A stretch of 64,000 bases of DNA. It comes from Zonotrichia leucophrys gambelii. Lineage: Eukaryota; Chordata; Aves; Passeriformes; Passerellidae. Position numbers and translations under genes: made by a program. The notes under the pieces were generated by a model. That model saw only the letters and a program-made list of their open reading frames with translations. It was not told the origin of the DNA and made no database searches. The DNA lies in NCBI RefSeq assembly GCF_028769735.1, contig NC_088170.1, positions 45,924,585 through 45,988,584 of the forward strand, read 5' to 3'. Below, one piece after another: positions 1-13,100 of the stretch. Within the stretch, counting starts at the first letter, position 1; each line of letters begins with the position of its first letter.

Positions 1-1087
1 ATAATGGTGATTGTGATGTATTGAGAGAGTCCAAGGAATGAGCCTGAAGTAGGTTAGAGAGCACAGCTTGTTGAAATAGCTGACAAGGCTGTGAAATACA
101 AAACAGATACAGTCTTTTGGAAAAACACAGTCTTGACAAAGATTTCCTAGTTGTGAAGCACTACCAGGCAAGAAAGTCCTGGCAGCAAATCTGAGGATAC
201 ATGGAGGGGCAGTGTCAGAATAAGGCACCTGGGTGTTTTCTTTAAATAAAAAAACTAGCATCCCAGACCTATTTTTTTGAAAATACATGCTTCCTACAAC
301 AGCACTGACCTTGTGTTGCTGTCATGCATACAGCTATTCACCCATCATCTGACTGGTAGTTTTAAGTGAAGGAGCTTCTCTTTCTCTCAGTAAGCAAAGA
401 CCCCAAAGAGGAGTCTTTACCAAGACTGCAAGCTGTACCAGCTTCCCAGGAAGAGCTGTTTGTATGATCCCCAGTTTGTCACAATCTGAGGCTGAGACAA
501 GGTTCAGGAGGTTGAAGATATACACTGGAAATGATGAAGGTCTTAATCCAGTTCCGTGTAATGCAACATCAGGAGTGCTTGTGGTGTGTGCCACAGCTTC
601 TTACAGAAACTGCCAGGGCTGTGTCCTCTATCAGGAAAAAGCCCTCTAGGTTGCCTGCAAGTAGCTGTAGGATTGAGTTTGCCATTCCATAGGGTGTTAG
701 GTGCTTACCCATAAACCTGCTCATTGATACCAGAGGCAAAGCTGAATCACAGGTAGAAACATTAAACTGATACATTTTATACAAAATTATTTAAATAGTT
801 GCATAAGATCTCACCATGGACTGTATTTATTTCCATGTGCCATGTATATAAAGTTAAGATAATTTTACTGGAGCTTAGCTGGACACATATTGCCTTTGGA
901 AAAACTTGGAATATCTTTGAGAACCCACACTCAAAACATACTAACATCTGGTTTGTGCCAGCAGCACATTTCAATTTTATATGTTCATTGTTACAAGTAA
1001 GGATAAATATGTATAATAAACTTATGTGTTGGAATGATTTTATGAATATGGTTTTGTCTGAATAACTATATCTGTTCCTTTTCATAG
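1..1087 (+). other. ZNF277: ZNF277 intron (5' part outside window)
   Basis: A/T-rich sequence ends at the 1087/1088 acceptor. Short open frames on both strands have no coding character. I see no exon or named repeat. Confidence 0.7.
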
Positions 1088-1179
1088 AGAGAAATTCTAG
1101 AACAGCAACAACAAGAGAGATATGACACAAATTTTCATAGTATGTGTATGTTCTGTGATCAAGAATTCACTGGAAACAG
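1088..1179 (+). CDS. ZNF277: ZNF277 coding exon (first in window), first half of zinc finger 1
   Basis: The acceptor is ttttcatag and the donor is aacag/gtttgt. The 92-nt exon starts in phase 0 and ends in phase 2. It encodes a glutamine-rich lead-in (EILEQQQQER) and the CMFC cysteine pair of finger 1. The finger's histidines are in the next exon. An alternative AG two bases downstream exists, but the upstream AG keeps the codon phase natural. Confidence 0.93.
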
Positions 1180-4100
1180 GTTTGTTTATTGCCCTGTTTG
1201 CCTTTGTTTTATTTTTTGATACCTACTCAGCATCTTTGTTTATGTTTTCAATGTCATTGAACCAGTTAATGCATAATGGTAGGACTCAGAAGGTAGAATT
1301 AACTTTAAGGTATAGTTTACGTATTTCTTTCAATTGAAGTGGCATTTTAAATAGATTCTGTCTTACTTCTCAAACTTTTTTATTTATTCCAGTGCAATTA
1401 TTTCTACTACACAGTATGCTGGAGTTGGGAACAAACCATTTTAAAGAGAAACTTCTTTTTGCAACTGTTTTAGTGACAAGGACAGCTGTGTAAGCCAGTG
1501 TGATAGTTAAAAAAACTTTTCATCCAGTTGTATATTTTCTTGTTTAAAACTCACCTAACTAGTGTGAATTTGGATATCAAATGAAAAAGAGGAGAGGAAA
1601 ATTAGAGTGAGAACAGAGGGCTTTACAACATCAGTCAAGTGTGAGCAAGAATTGCACTGAAGTGCATGCTCCAAAGGAACTGTGTTTATTCAGAGTAAAT
1701 CAGTTTCAGTTGGGGAGGCCAAGTCTGTTTGCATGGGTAGTTCTGGTAATCTGGACAGATAGAAGCACCAGGGGTCATTTTCCTGCAGGTCATCCCAATG
1801 TTCTGTGAGTGTCCTTCTCTACTGCCTGGTGACAGTGGAGGAGCTTCATCCTCTGCTTCATCCTGCGTCTGACAGGCAGTGGGCATGATTGAAAATCATG
1901 CCTGGACCTGGTAAAAGCAAGTATCAACATTCAGATATTTCTTTAGTCCTCAAAAGCAGAAGCTGAGGCATATAGAGAGGTTGGGCACCTAAGGAATTTA
2001 CCAGTATATCTCTGTCAGAAGAATATCTTATTTAAACATCCATTATTTTATTTGTGTACACTTTTGAGTGCCGTTCATGTTGCTGGTGCTGTGTGAAGCA
2101 ATGTTGATGTAAAAGCACATTGCATCCAAGAATTTCTGCTCTGCTAACCAGCAGAGAGAAGTCTGACAAAGGGCTTTTTGGAATGCTTCTCAAGGGGGTT
2201 GTTTGAAATGTGATTTGCTTATACAGAGTAATGAATGAGCTTTGCTAACAGTGACGGTCAAAATAAACTATATTGTAATTTTCATTTAAAGGATTATATT
2301 TCATGCATGTGGATGGAGCAGTTGAAATGTTACTGAACATTCAGCAGAGCTGAAAATGAAAAACTTCCTGTTTCAATAAAATTGCATTCTCTATTTCCTA
2401 GCAGTGGCAGCAAGACTATTACTGTTTATTTAACATTGGCTTTTATACAGTTTTAGAGCCATTGGTGTATTTTAAATAAGTAATTAAATTATTTTTATGT
2501 ATATGCAAAAATATGTAACATTCTATTTGAATGTCTTTTGTAGATCTGTTCTTCTCAACCATATGGCAAAAGAGCATGCCTTTAACATTGGGCTGCCAGA
2601 TAACATTGTGAACTGCTATGAGTTTTTGGCTGTATTGCAGGGAAAGCTTGACAAGTAAGTAGAGTTTTGTTTGTTTTCAATAAACTTGGGTTGTATTTCT
2701 TTTAACTTGGAAATAGTAAAAATGAATTCCACATTTGTGACTACTTAAGAAGAAGCAAAGAGAACATGTAAGTTTATTATGAGTCCTCTTAGAAGTCTTT
2801 TTGTTGCCTTGTTCAAAGCCAGTTCCTAACAGCTAATAGTATGAAGTCAAGTGCCATGTTTCAGTTAGGTGTTACACAGTTTGACATCACTAATAGCACA
2901 TGCCTTTTTCTTATAACTGTTAGCATTAATGTTCTTTCTCATCGTGACAAACTTTTTGCTAAACATCTCCTTAACTGCTGAATACAGAGTTCTTGTTCCA
3001 GTCTTCTTTTGCCTCCATCTACCATCACTGTGGGATGTTTGCTCTCTCCCCTTTGTACAGCTTAGAGAGCCAACCCAGAGCAGAAGGGGATAGATACATG
3101 TTAACTTTTCCCAGAAAAGAAGACATATTAATGCCTTTTCTTTTATGGTTGGTGTTGCCTAATGCACTGAATTGCCATGCTCACTGATAATTTGCAGCCC
3201 TACTCTTTATCAGTAGGACCTGAGGCTTTCAGTTCAAGGCAGTTTTCTCAAAGCTGATCCTCTCTGTAGTTAATGCACATGCTGAAATTGTGTCCAGAGT
3301 GGTGAAAGGCCACTCCCCCTACAGCTGAGAATAAACATATTAGCTGTGCTAGTAGAATAGTACCTGAGAATAAATTACTAGAGGAGAAAAATCTTGTTTC
3401 AGGCAAATAAGACTGCATTATGTATGCTGACAGAAAGCCTTCTGTACTCTTCATGGGAATGCCTTTCTCAAGTAGAGCAAACACTTTGCTGTTAGCAGGT
3501 GGAGCAAAGCAGATATTAAAATTCATAGATGTATTCTGGCATCAGACCTATGATTCCCCAGCAAGGCAATCTTGATTTGAAGTCTGCAAGCATAGGGAGA
3601 ATTCAAAACTTCTTAAATGTCTTGAAAGGCAGGATAATACTGAGAATCCTGAATTCCTGCTGCACACAAAACATCTGAGGGGAATCTGGAAGCAAAACAG
3701 TTTTATGATGCTGATTTACGGCAATGCATGTTCTTCTGTTTTGTTTGAATTGCTCTGGAATACATACTGTGGTAAAATTCTCATTTGTTAATGAATGTTT
3801 TCACCTTCTTAAGTAATGTGTATATACACCTAAATAATACTTTCCTGTCTATGTACATATATGCATGTACCTATGTGTATGTATGTCTGTCTGTGAATTA
3901 TATATACTTCTCTGTGTGTGTGGATATGAATTTACTTACAGAATTTTACTTAGGATTTCAAAACCCATTGACCACCCTGGCAAACTTTCATTTGCCCTCC
4001 CTGTTGAGGTACAACTATAAAAACTTCCTGTTTAGCTAATTTAGATTGTTTCAAAAGATAAGTAGTATGTTCACAGTTTGTTTCTTTTCAATCTGAATTA

Positions 4101-7100
4101 CAAAGGAGCAATTACAGATGGATTGGATGTTAGTGTAAGTCCATGCTGAGTTACAGAGCTCACACAGTGAGCAATCAGCAGCCTTTCTGTGCCTACTTTG
4201 GGTAATCAGACTTTTCTCCCACTTTGCATATGGGGCAAATAGTAAATTTTTTTGTTATCTATATTTTTCATTTTTTGTGATTGTTATTTCTGTTTGACTC
4301 TACTGTGATCTAAGATTATCTTGTAATTATTTTTTTTTTCAAATAAGCTTTCTGTTTCTTTTAGTTTGCTGTGACATGCTTAGGTTAATTGTATTATATA
4401 TAACTCCAGCTTATTTAAGTTTATTATTTTACACTATTTTCAGTTTAACATGTTTAACAGTTTAACCTGTTTACCTTTTTATCTTAGCTTGCAGTGTTTA
4501 TACTGTGAAAAAGTCTTCAGAGACAAAAACACACTTAAAGATCACATGAGAAAGAAGCAGCATCGCAGAATCAATGCCAAAAATAAAGAATATGACAAAT
4601 TCTATATCATTAATTACTTGGTAAGTAGTTCTGTGAATAATTAGCAAATTGACTAAAGAGATACAGACATTATCTAGTTAAAAGTTAATAAATCAAAACT
4701 AGCAATTAGTATAAAGGTCAAAAATCAAGTGAAGTATTCTTAAGAAGTATGCTCATTTATGGTGTGATATTCTGGATAATTGTCAAACTAAGCACTAGTA
4801 AACATTTTTTGTTGAGATTTGATTTTGAGAGATGCAAGAGTGTAGCTTGAAGAGACACTAATCATCATGTCATTAGTGCTCAGTCTCTGCTTTAAAAACA
4901 GAAGGCAAGGTAAGATTGAGCAATTAAGTAAATGGAGGCCTAACTTAAGGCAAGTTGGCTTCGAGCTCATTTTCTACAAACCTGAAGCTGGAAGTGCTCT
5001 TCAGAGGATAAATTAAATGCAAAGAGGAGGAAAATGAAAGACACAGAGATGAAAGAAAAACAGTTAGTTTTTAGCCTCCAGGTAGGTGTATGTTGCTAAA
5101 TATTTTTTTTATCTCAGACCTCTGAGAGAGTGTGCATGTGTATGTAACAGATTTTCATTTGCTGCCTTCAACTTATGAATATAGAAGGTGCTTCAAAAGC
5201 TGCTGTGTTCTGTCCCAGAAATAACTGTGGTTCACCTGAAGTAGTTTTTGTGCCTTCTACATGTGCTAATATCCAGGTTATAAATAGGTATTCATGACTG
5301 TTTTACCTACTCTTTCCTTTTGATTTTTCTCCATGGGTGTTACTTTATTACTGAGAAGAAAAATTTATATGTTTAATGCTCTGCCAAGTCCCTTCTACCC
5401 AAGACAGAATGATTTCCCTTGGTGATATTCTATATTTTTCTTCCAAAGATCAATGATCTGAGACCTGGAGGTTTTTTCCCTAGATATTCAAATTTCACAA
5501 TGTTGAAAACTGACCTGTATTTGCTACACAGTGAGGAAAAAGTTGTGAAGCTGTGTAGGGTAGATGTTCTTAGATCCTCCACAGAACTGAGCATTTACTT
5601 CTCCTATGGAAGTTAACAGATTTTAATTTCGTATAATTGTTTTAAGTGATTTTGATAGTTTCTATCTTCTCTGCTTGTCCTGCATGAACTATTATGTTTT
5701 TGAACTTGGCATCTTTTTAAATTATCTTTTGTCTCTCATTTGCATTCATTGGTTACATTTTAATCTGTTCCATCTTAGATCAGGAAATTGAGCTAGGTGA
5801 CTACCCAAGGTCAAAAACAGACTAAAAACTCTGTCTTTAAACACTTATAAGATGGTTCACTATAAAATGTATGTTTGCACACAGGAAATTTTTTTGAATG
5901 TTCCTACATAATGGAAAGTGTTTGCTTTCCAAACAGCCTTTTACAACCCTTTTTTTTCTGCACAGAGACAGGAAGACTAAAAGGAACAACCTCAGTTTCT
6001 TCACTAGGAGTTCAGTAGATTGGCATTTACATTTTAAGGAGGAGATATTCTGTAGAGCACATACATGCTCTACAGTAGATTATATTAAATGTGATAGGAT
6101 GGATTTTTTTCAAGCTGCAGCTATATTCAGTAAATTCTAGATGTGACACAAGATCTGCTTTTTGTAATGGCTCAATGTAGTGATTTTCTTTCTCTCCCCT
6201 AACACCTCACAACTTACCAGAAGTTTTTTAATGTGTACTATCAAGATTTACTCATTTTTCCCAATGAGTGTTAGAGGTCTGTGCTTCACATTGCTCTAAA
6301 TGTCCAGGGGATTATACAGTTTCAAAGACACAAATATGGTTTACATATCACATCTGAAATGATTCCCCAGTGGATTTGGAGGTCTTTTGACTGTATTGTG
6401 TAAGTGTAGAAGATTATACCAATCCTGCAGAATGGCTTGAAGTGTTAATTCAGAGAGATGAACTGGTACTGGAGTGCAAAGAACTAAGCAACAACGTATT
6501 TATGATATATAGATGTAGAATTCCTTATTTTCTTTTCTTAAAAAAAAAAAAAACCTAATTTCCTTGTTTCTCTGTGTGTATTATCCTGTGGCCCCATGGC
6601 ACACCTTGCACAAAGAGCCAAGTAAAAATGGAGAGAGAAGAACTTTGTAATGTGGTGCCTGCTGGAGGCCATGAAAGAACAGAAGGCAATATTAAAACTC
6701 TCTTATTCCCAGAGGAACAGAGGCAAACCCAGACTGACAAGACCTTCCTTTTTGTATTCACCTGATTGTTACCAGCAGCACTTTTAGGTATGGAGTATCC
6801 TTTGTAGGAAGGCCAGATATCTGTTTTCAAATTGACTAATGGCATGTATCTACATACAGTATGTAGCATCAGTGAATTAATACACTTATAACTAAACTAG
6901 ACAGCTGAGACATGGTACCTGCTACTTACTAGAAAGCTTGTTTCACAAAGCCTTTATTTTCCTCAAAAACAAAAAGATGTTTTGTCCTTATTGCCAAGCT
7001 CTATGTCATCTCTATTATCTGGGGGCCAGGGGAAGAATATTTTATTATGGGAATCACTTTTTATATTTAACCTCTTTTGATTTGTAGTGTGTATTTTGTA

Positions 7101-10100
7101 AAATAGTAAAGGGAAACTCTTCATAAGTTGGTGATGATTCAAGATTTAATAAAATCCCCCAACTGGGGAATGCTTCATATTGAAATTCATCCAATGTGGA
7201 TTAACTAACGTTGGGGTAAGGCCATCTCCTCTTCCTGACAGACCATCTCGAGTCCTGCAGCAATATAAACCACATAACATAACTCAGATCATCACAGCAA
7301 GGCAGGTGAGAAAAAGGGAAAATTTGCAGGGGAAATCAGCATATGTTTGGCGTTTGTGAGCTGCACAGGCCTGGATCTCCATTTGCATGTAGTTTGGGAA
7401 CTGCTCTTTAGGGAACACTGCTTGAGATACCAGCTGCTGTTTCTAGTTTCTCCCATCTCTGCACTTTTTTCAAGCTGGGATGTGTTGCCTCAGTGAGGCA
7501 CACAGACTTTCTTCCTGTAGAATTGCACTCTATTGCAAAGGTAATTTGCCAGTGAGGCATTTCATCTCTGTGCATTTAGACTACATTTTGGAAGAGGAAT
7601 TAAACCACACACATTTGCATGTTCTCATTTTTCTATAGCATCATCCTCTCTGTGAGGCACACAGAAAGTATTTAAAAGAAAAAGTTGTTTTTTCTTGAAT
7701 ATATAGCAAGGCCTTCAGGGTTTTTTTAATTATGCATTTTCTAGTGTTTGAACTATTAGCAATGTCAAGTCTCATTTTTTCTCTGGTTTTGTTAAGAATT
7801 TCTTGGGAATCTCTAGAGATCATTCCTGGCAGCTCTTGCATCTTGCATGAAAAAGCAAAGAAAATTGAATACTTAACAAAGGCACCCTTGGTCCCAGATG
7901 CCCATCAAGCTGGAGAACTGAAAAAGTGTTAAAAAAAGAAACAACTGAAGGATTTTAGGAATGTTTCAAAGAACTCTTTTTCCACCCAATTGCTCAGATT
8001 CAGTCTCCTGCCACTTTCATCACAGTGTTCCTAGTTATCCATTCACCATGCAATTTTCCAGTGATATAAGACCTGGTTAGCTTTTAGCTTTTTCCTTTTC
8101 TTTTTTTCACCTCTGAATATAAATAGATGAGGGAAACAGAGACATCTTACAAGCTCCCTCTCTGCCTTCTTCACAGAAACACCATAAAAAACATCAGCAA
8201 TAACAAAGTTCAGGCATGTTTTTTCCCTTTCACCTTCAATTAAAAGGTGAAGCTTAAGGCTGCTGTTTTGAACATACTCTCTTGTGCTGGTAAGGGGAAA
8301 CATGGTGAGCATTCCTCTTCATTTTGCAGTGGTTGTGAGCCACTATGTGCTCATTAAGGTGTTAGCATTAGCAGACATAGGAAAGGAGTGTGCAGCTGGG
8401 AGAACATGTGGTGAGAGGTGTTAATGGCTTCATGATATCTCACAGTAATGGTGACATTAATGAGTCTCCCCTCTCACTCAGAGAGCTTACACACTACCAT
8501 GTAGTATCACTGAATTAATTACACAATTTTCTTTCTGTAATATATGATGACATTATGTTTAGAGCTGTCTAGGGACAATTATTTATCATTTTCCTGATAG
8601 ACACTAACAACTTTAAAAATTCTCATTAAATTGTTAAATGATGGATATCTTTTCCTTCTTTTTCCAAACACCCATAAAGGCAATAATCACACTTGTTACT
8701 AAGAATGTTATTAAATATATTTATTAGTAGGAACATTTCAATAAAATCAAATAAAGTATTATCTTTTTATTCACTGTCTTTTTTTTTTATGGGACAAGAT
8801 CATCAGTTGTAATCTTTGTGAATCCTCCATAGCCATCAGGTTCGAAAATACTATTCTGATTACTGGTTAGTTTGCTTGGGTTTATTTTTAAAGACAAGAA
8901 GAATCCCAAGAAAGAAAAACACTAGCTAAAGATCACTGCTGGTATTTGAGTAGAGCCCTTCAGCTTTTTATTGCCTGTTATTTATATCTCAGTCCTGCTG
9001 AGAGTGCTCCCATTGTGCTGAAGGCTGCACAAATGTATTGTGATATACTTCTTGCTGAAGGTCTTTAAGGTATAAATAAACAACACAAAAAGCAAAAGGA
9101 GGAACAGAACACCATGAATAGATGTGCTTACGTTCATGTCTGAGAAGAGGAGGGAAGACAAAGTGGAGCTCTGTGCCCTGGCTCTCCTGCTCTCTGGAAC
9201 ACTCTGGCTGAGCTGACACCAGAGCACTTTCTGGAGCACTTCAGCTAAGCTGAAGTAGTTGCAGGGAATGTTTTTTGTTTGCACTGGCACAGCCTTGGCA
9301 AGGACAGCTCTGAGGCTGCAGCTGGAGCCTCAAGTGGGGCAGCTGCATGGAGCAGCACCTGCTGCTGGAAAGGCAAGGTGGGCAGGTGGATTGAGCAAGT
9401 GGGAGGGCAAACCTGGGGTATTGATAACATACCTGCCTCAGGAACCCTTTAGAAATGTTGCACTGTAGGGGGATAGAATATAAGAAAATAAAGGTAGTAT
9501 AGAAAGTAATCTTACCCCCTAAGGAGTTGTAGCTGGGTTAATTATTAGAGGTTAGGAGCAGGCCTGACTTTAACAGGCCACAGCTGTCACCAATAAGAAG
9601 AAGAGTGTTATAAAAGAGTGGATTGGTTGGTTAGTGCAGGAAGAATAAAGAGTTAGTGCTTGGAGGAGCTGCCTATGAGAAACATCAAGGAGGTATGAAA
9701 CTCTTGCAATAAGGAGACAACAATATGAAACCTTTGCAATATAGTGACAACGTTGCACCACTGGTTTTATTGAGAACTCTGTGCCAAATCATCTTCCTCT
9801 CAGTAGTGTGGGAAATGCCCTGTTAAATGATGAAAATAATTCTTACTTTAAAAATTCTTCCTAAAGCAGTGTTGTATGACTACCTTTTACTCACAGCAAT
9901 ACTGAAGTGATCCAAAATAAGGTATTTATTGGGACTTCTGAGATGTTCATTCAGTTCAGTGAAATGCGTGATGAGAATCAGGAAATGTTTTTGTCTTTTC
10001 TTTTCTTTTTCCCCCCAGGAATTTGGAAAGTCCTGGGAGGAAGTGCAGTCAGAGGATGACCGGGAATTACTCGATAGCCTAGAAGAGTAAGAGTTACTTA

Positions 10101-13100
10101 TGTACCCATTACACAGACTTGCAGGACCATTATTTTTTTAAGTAGTTGCAGGGAAAATGCTGTGCACAGTTAGCACACAGTTTGAATTCATTTAAGCCAA
10201 TCAAATCAACTCCAAATTGTCCTCATTAAAAACACTTTTCAGCAATGAGAGCTGTAAACTCCATATTTCATCCACAAGCGTGTTTTTTGTTTCCCTAGAG
10301 CTCAAACAAGAGCCTTCTGAGTTTGTAATGTTGTAGACAAAATGCATTATTGTTTAGTTTTGCACCAGAAAACAGTTGAACAGATTCTGCTCAAATTTAA
10401 AAATTGAATGTAAGCATCAAAAGTGTCAGTATGAAGAAGAAATTGTATTAAAAATTTGATTAAAAATTAATAACTAGGATTAAAGAAGGATTTCAAAGGA
10501 AGCCTCTCAGTAGTGCTGATTGAGGGCAACATCCACCTCCTCTGCATTCTTCTGTGGTCCAGACCCTCAGATCACTGCAGATGTGATTTCCTTGGCCATA
10601 GCAAATTGAATAAGCAGAGAGTAATTTATGGGAATCAAGGTCCCTGATCTTCCTGATTCTCTCTGTGACTTGAGGGTAATTTTACGTGACTCTGCCTGGT
10701 GCAGTAATAGTTCTATCTCTCAGCAGCGTTAGGATTTAAATGTTTTGGTGAAGTATTCTATGTGTACTTGTCTAAATGTAGCATAAGTGAGTAATTAATA
10801 TTTCATAAGTAAATAACACTTAGAGTCAGTTCTGCCTGATGGTTTTTACTTTGGCTGGTGTATGGAAAGATTAGAAAGGTATACAGGAATTTTAAAAGAC
10901 CTCAGAAAAATAAATACTGAAGGCAATATTAAATGACTTGCCAAACTGGATAGAAATTGAAGTTAGGATTCTGTTTATTAGTGCAGACAGTTTGAAGTAG
11001 GATTAAATGACTGTCTGCATAGAAATTACCCAATATCAACTGCTCAGTCTTTCTCAAATTTCTAATTTTTTTAGACTCTACACCCGATTGTAATCATGTA
11101 TCCAGCTATAAATCCACACTGTCTTTTCCACCCCTTTAAAATACTCAGTTTCTCTGGATTTATTTCTAGTGTTGTGAAAGCAGAATCTGAATTGCCCTTT
11201 CTCAAAATGTCTCTTCTATTTCCTAAGACTAAATGAATCTTTTTGACTTTTATTCCTAAGAGATTGGTCTGACTGGGAAGAGCATCCTGTATGTGCAGTT
11301 TGCCTGTTTTGTGAGCAGCAAGCAGACACCACAGAAAAACTCTATCTTCACATGCAGGTAAGAGTTCCTTTACATAACAGCTTTTTCATCAGTGTGGAAT
11401 TAAAAATCGTGATTGTAACATCTTTATTAAGGGCAAATCAGCTGCTGCATTAAAATGCCCTCTTCAGCACAGAACTAAAGGACTGCATGCACCTCCAGCA
11501 TCTATTCTTTAAAACATGCAGAGAAGTCAAGCTTTACATTAAGAGTATGACTATTACTCGTGAGTGTACAGACTGCTACAGGCACTAAAGAAATAGCATC
11601 TTTTATATCATAGTGGTTTCATGATTTAATGTATTTTATGGTTAGCATCTGTGCTTCAGTTTTAACAAACTATTTGACAGTATTAAATATGAATGCAAAA
11701 GTTTCTGCTGAACCAAGACTTCTGGGGTTTGTTTCATGCTTTCATGCTTTTGTATCTGTGTATTCATGTATATGTCTGTGTCAGCCCATGAAAAGCTGAG
11801 CTGTTTTTAACTTGGAATAGTAGAAGTAGTGGAAATAAGAGGTTTTTTTCCTTCCTTTTTTTTTTTCCCTCCAGAAATCACATGGATTTCACTTTCCTAA
11901 AATAAAGTCAGAGCATGGTGAGTAAGAGGGGCTGTAATTGTCAGCATTTGCCACTAGTGTGGAGAAAACCACATCATAAGAATAGTGGAAAACAAGTTTA
12001 TCTGTTTTATTTTTGTAGAGACATTTAACTTTTCCATAATGGAAACTGCTTCTGCCAGCTTACAAAAGCAAGCCAAGAACACTTTATTTTTATGGAACTG
12101 TTGCTGCTGCCAAGGATGTGTGCTATTTTCTTTAGACCCTTTGGGTTCTTTTGCAGAGTAGCTTCTACAAATACCTGCTCTATGAGTTCTAGGTCTGGCT
12201 GCTGGAGACTTGGAAGTATTAGTATTTTTATTATTAGTTTTGTTGTTATTATTGTTATACCTGTTAATGCTTGCCTGCAAGCTAGGAGCTTTGTTTGGCC
12301 AATGTTTGCCTTTTGCTATAGAATAGAATCATTTAGGCTGTGGAAACCTTTAAGATCCTTAAGGCCAGCTATTAACCCAGCACTGCCAAGTCCCCACTAA
12401 ACCATGTCCCTGAGTGCCACATCTACACTTATATTAAATATCTCTAGGCATGGTCACTCAAGGACTTCTCTGAGCAGCCTGTACCAAGGCTTCACAAGCC
12501 TTTTGGTGAAGAAATTTTTCTTAATATCCAACTTTAATCACTTTTTACCTGGAAGAAGAGACTGACCCCTACCTGGCCCTTTCAGGAAGCTGCAGAGAGT
12601 GATGAAGTCAGTCTGGAGCCTCCTTTTCTCCAGGCTAAACAGGGGGGCAATCCTTGCCCTGCTCTCCACGCTATTGCTGATACAGGCCAGGTGCCATTGG
12701 CCTTCTTGGCCCCTGGGCATTGCTGGCTCGTGTTCAGCTGCTGTCACCAGCACCCCCAGGTCCTTTTCTGCTTCCCCCAGCCTGTAGCACTGCATGGCTT
12801 GTGTCACCAGTTGCAGGACCCAGCACTTCACCTTGTCAAACACAATACACTGACATCCTGACCCAGGCTCATTTCTAACAGGCCTGGTTTTATCCCTTAC
12901 CCCCTTCAAATCTAGTTTGAAGCTGTCTCAATGAGCCCTGCTAACTCCTGTGCAAGGATCCCTTTCCCCCTCTGATTCAGGTGTACCTCATCTGTCACCA
13001 GCAGACCTGGGGTCATGTTGACACACCCATGATCCAAATACCTCAAATTCTTCCAGTGACACCAGGCTTGGAACCAGGTATTGATCTGCTGGCTCTTTCT

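Noticed and set aside
464..1065. Open frames upstream of the first ZNF277 exon, as possible additional exons
   Set aside because: None joins in phase through plausible splice sites to 1088, and none resembles ZNF277.
4450..4487. ATG-initiated frame running into the zinc finger 2 exon as an alternative start
   Set aside because: It begins in the pyrimidine-rich intron end. The conserved frame is entered by splicing at 4488.
12538..12909. 123-codon minus-strand open frame
   Set aside because: It lies wholly within the CR1 3' region and is part of a dead element, not a gene.
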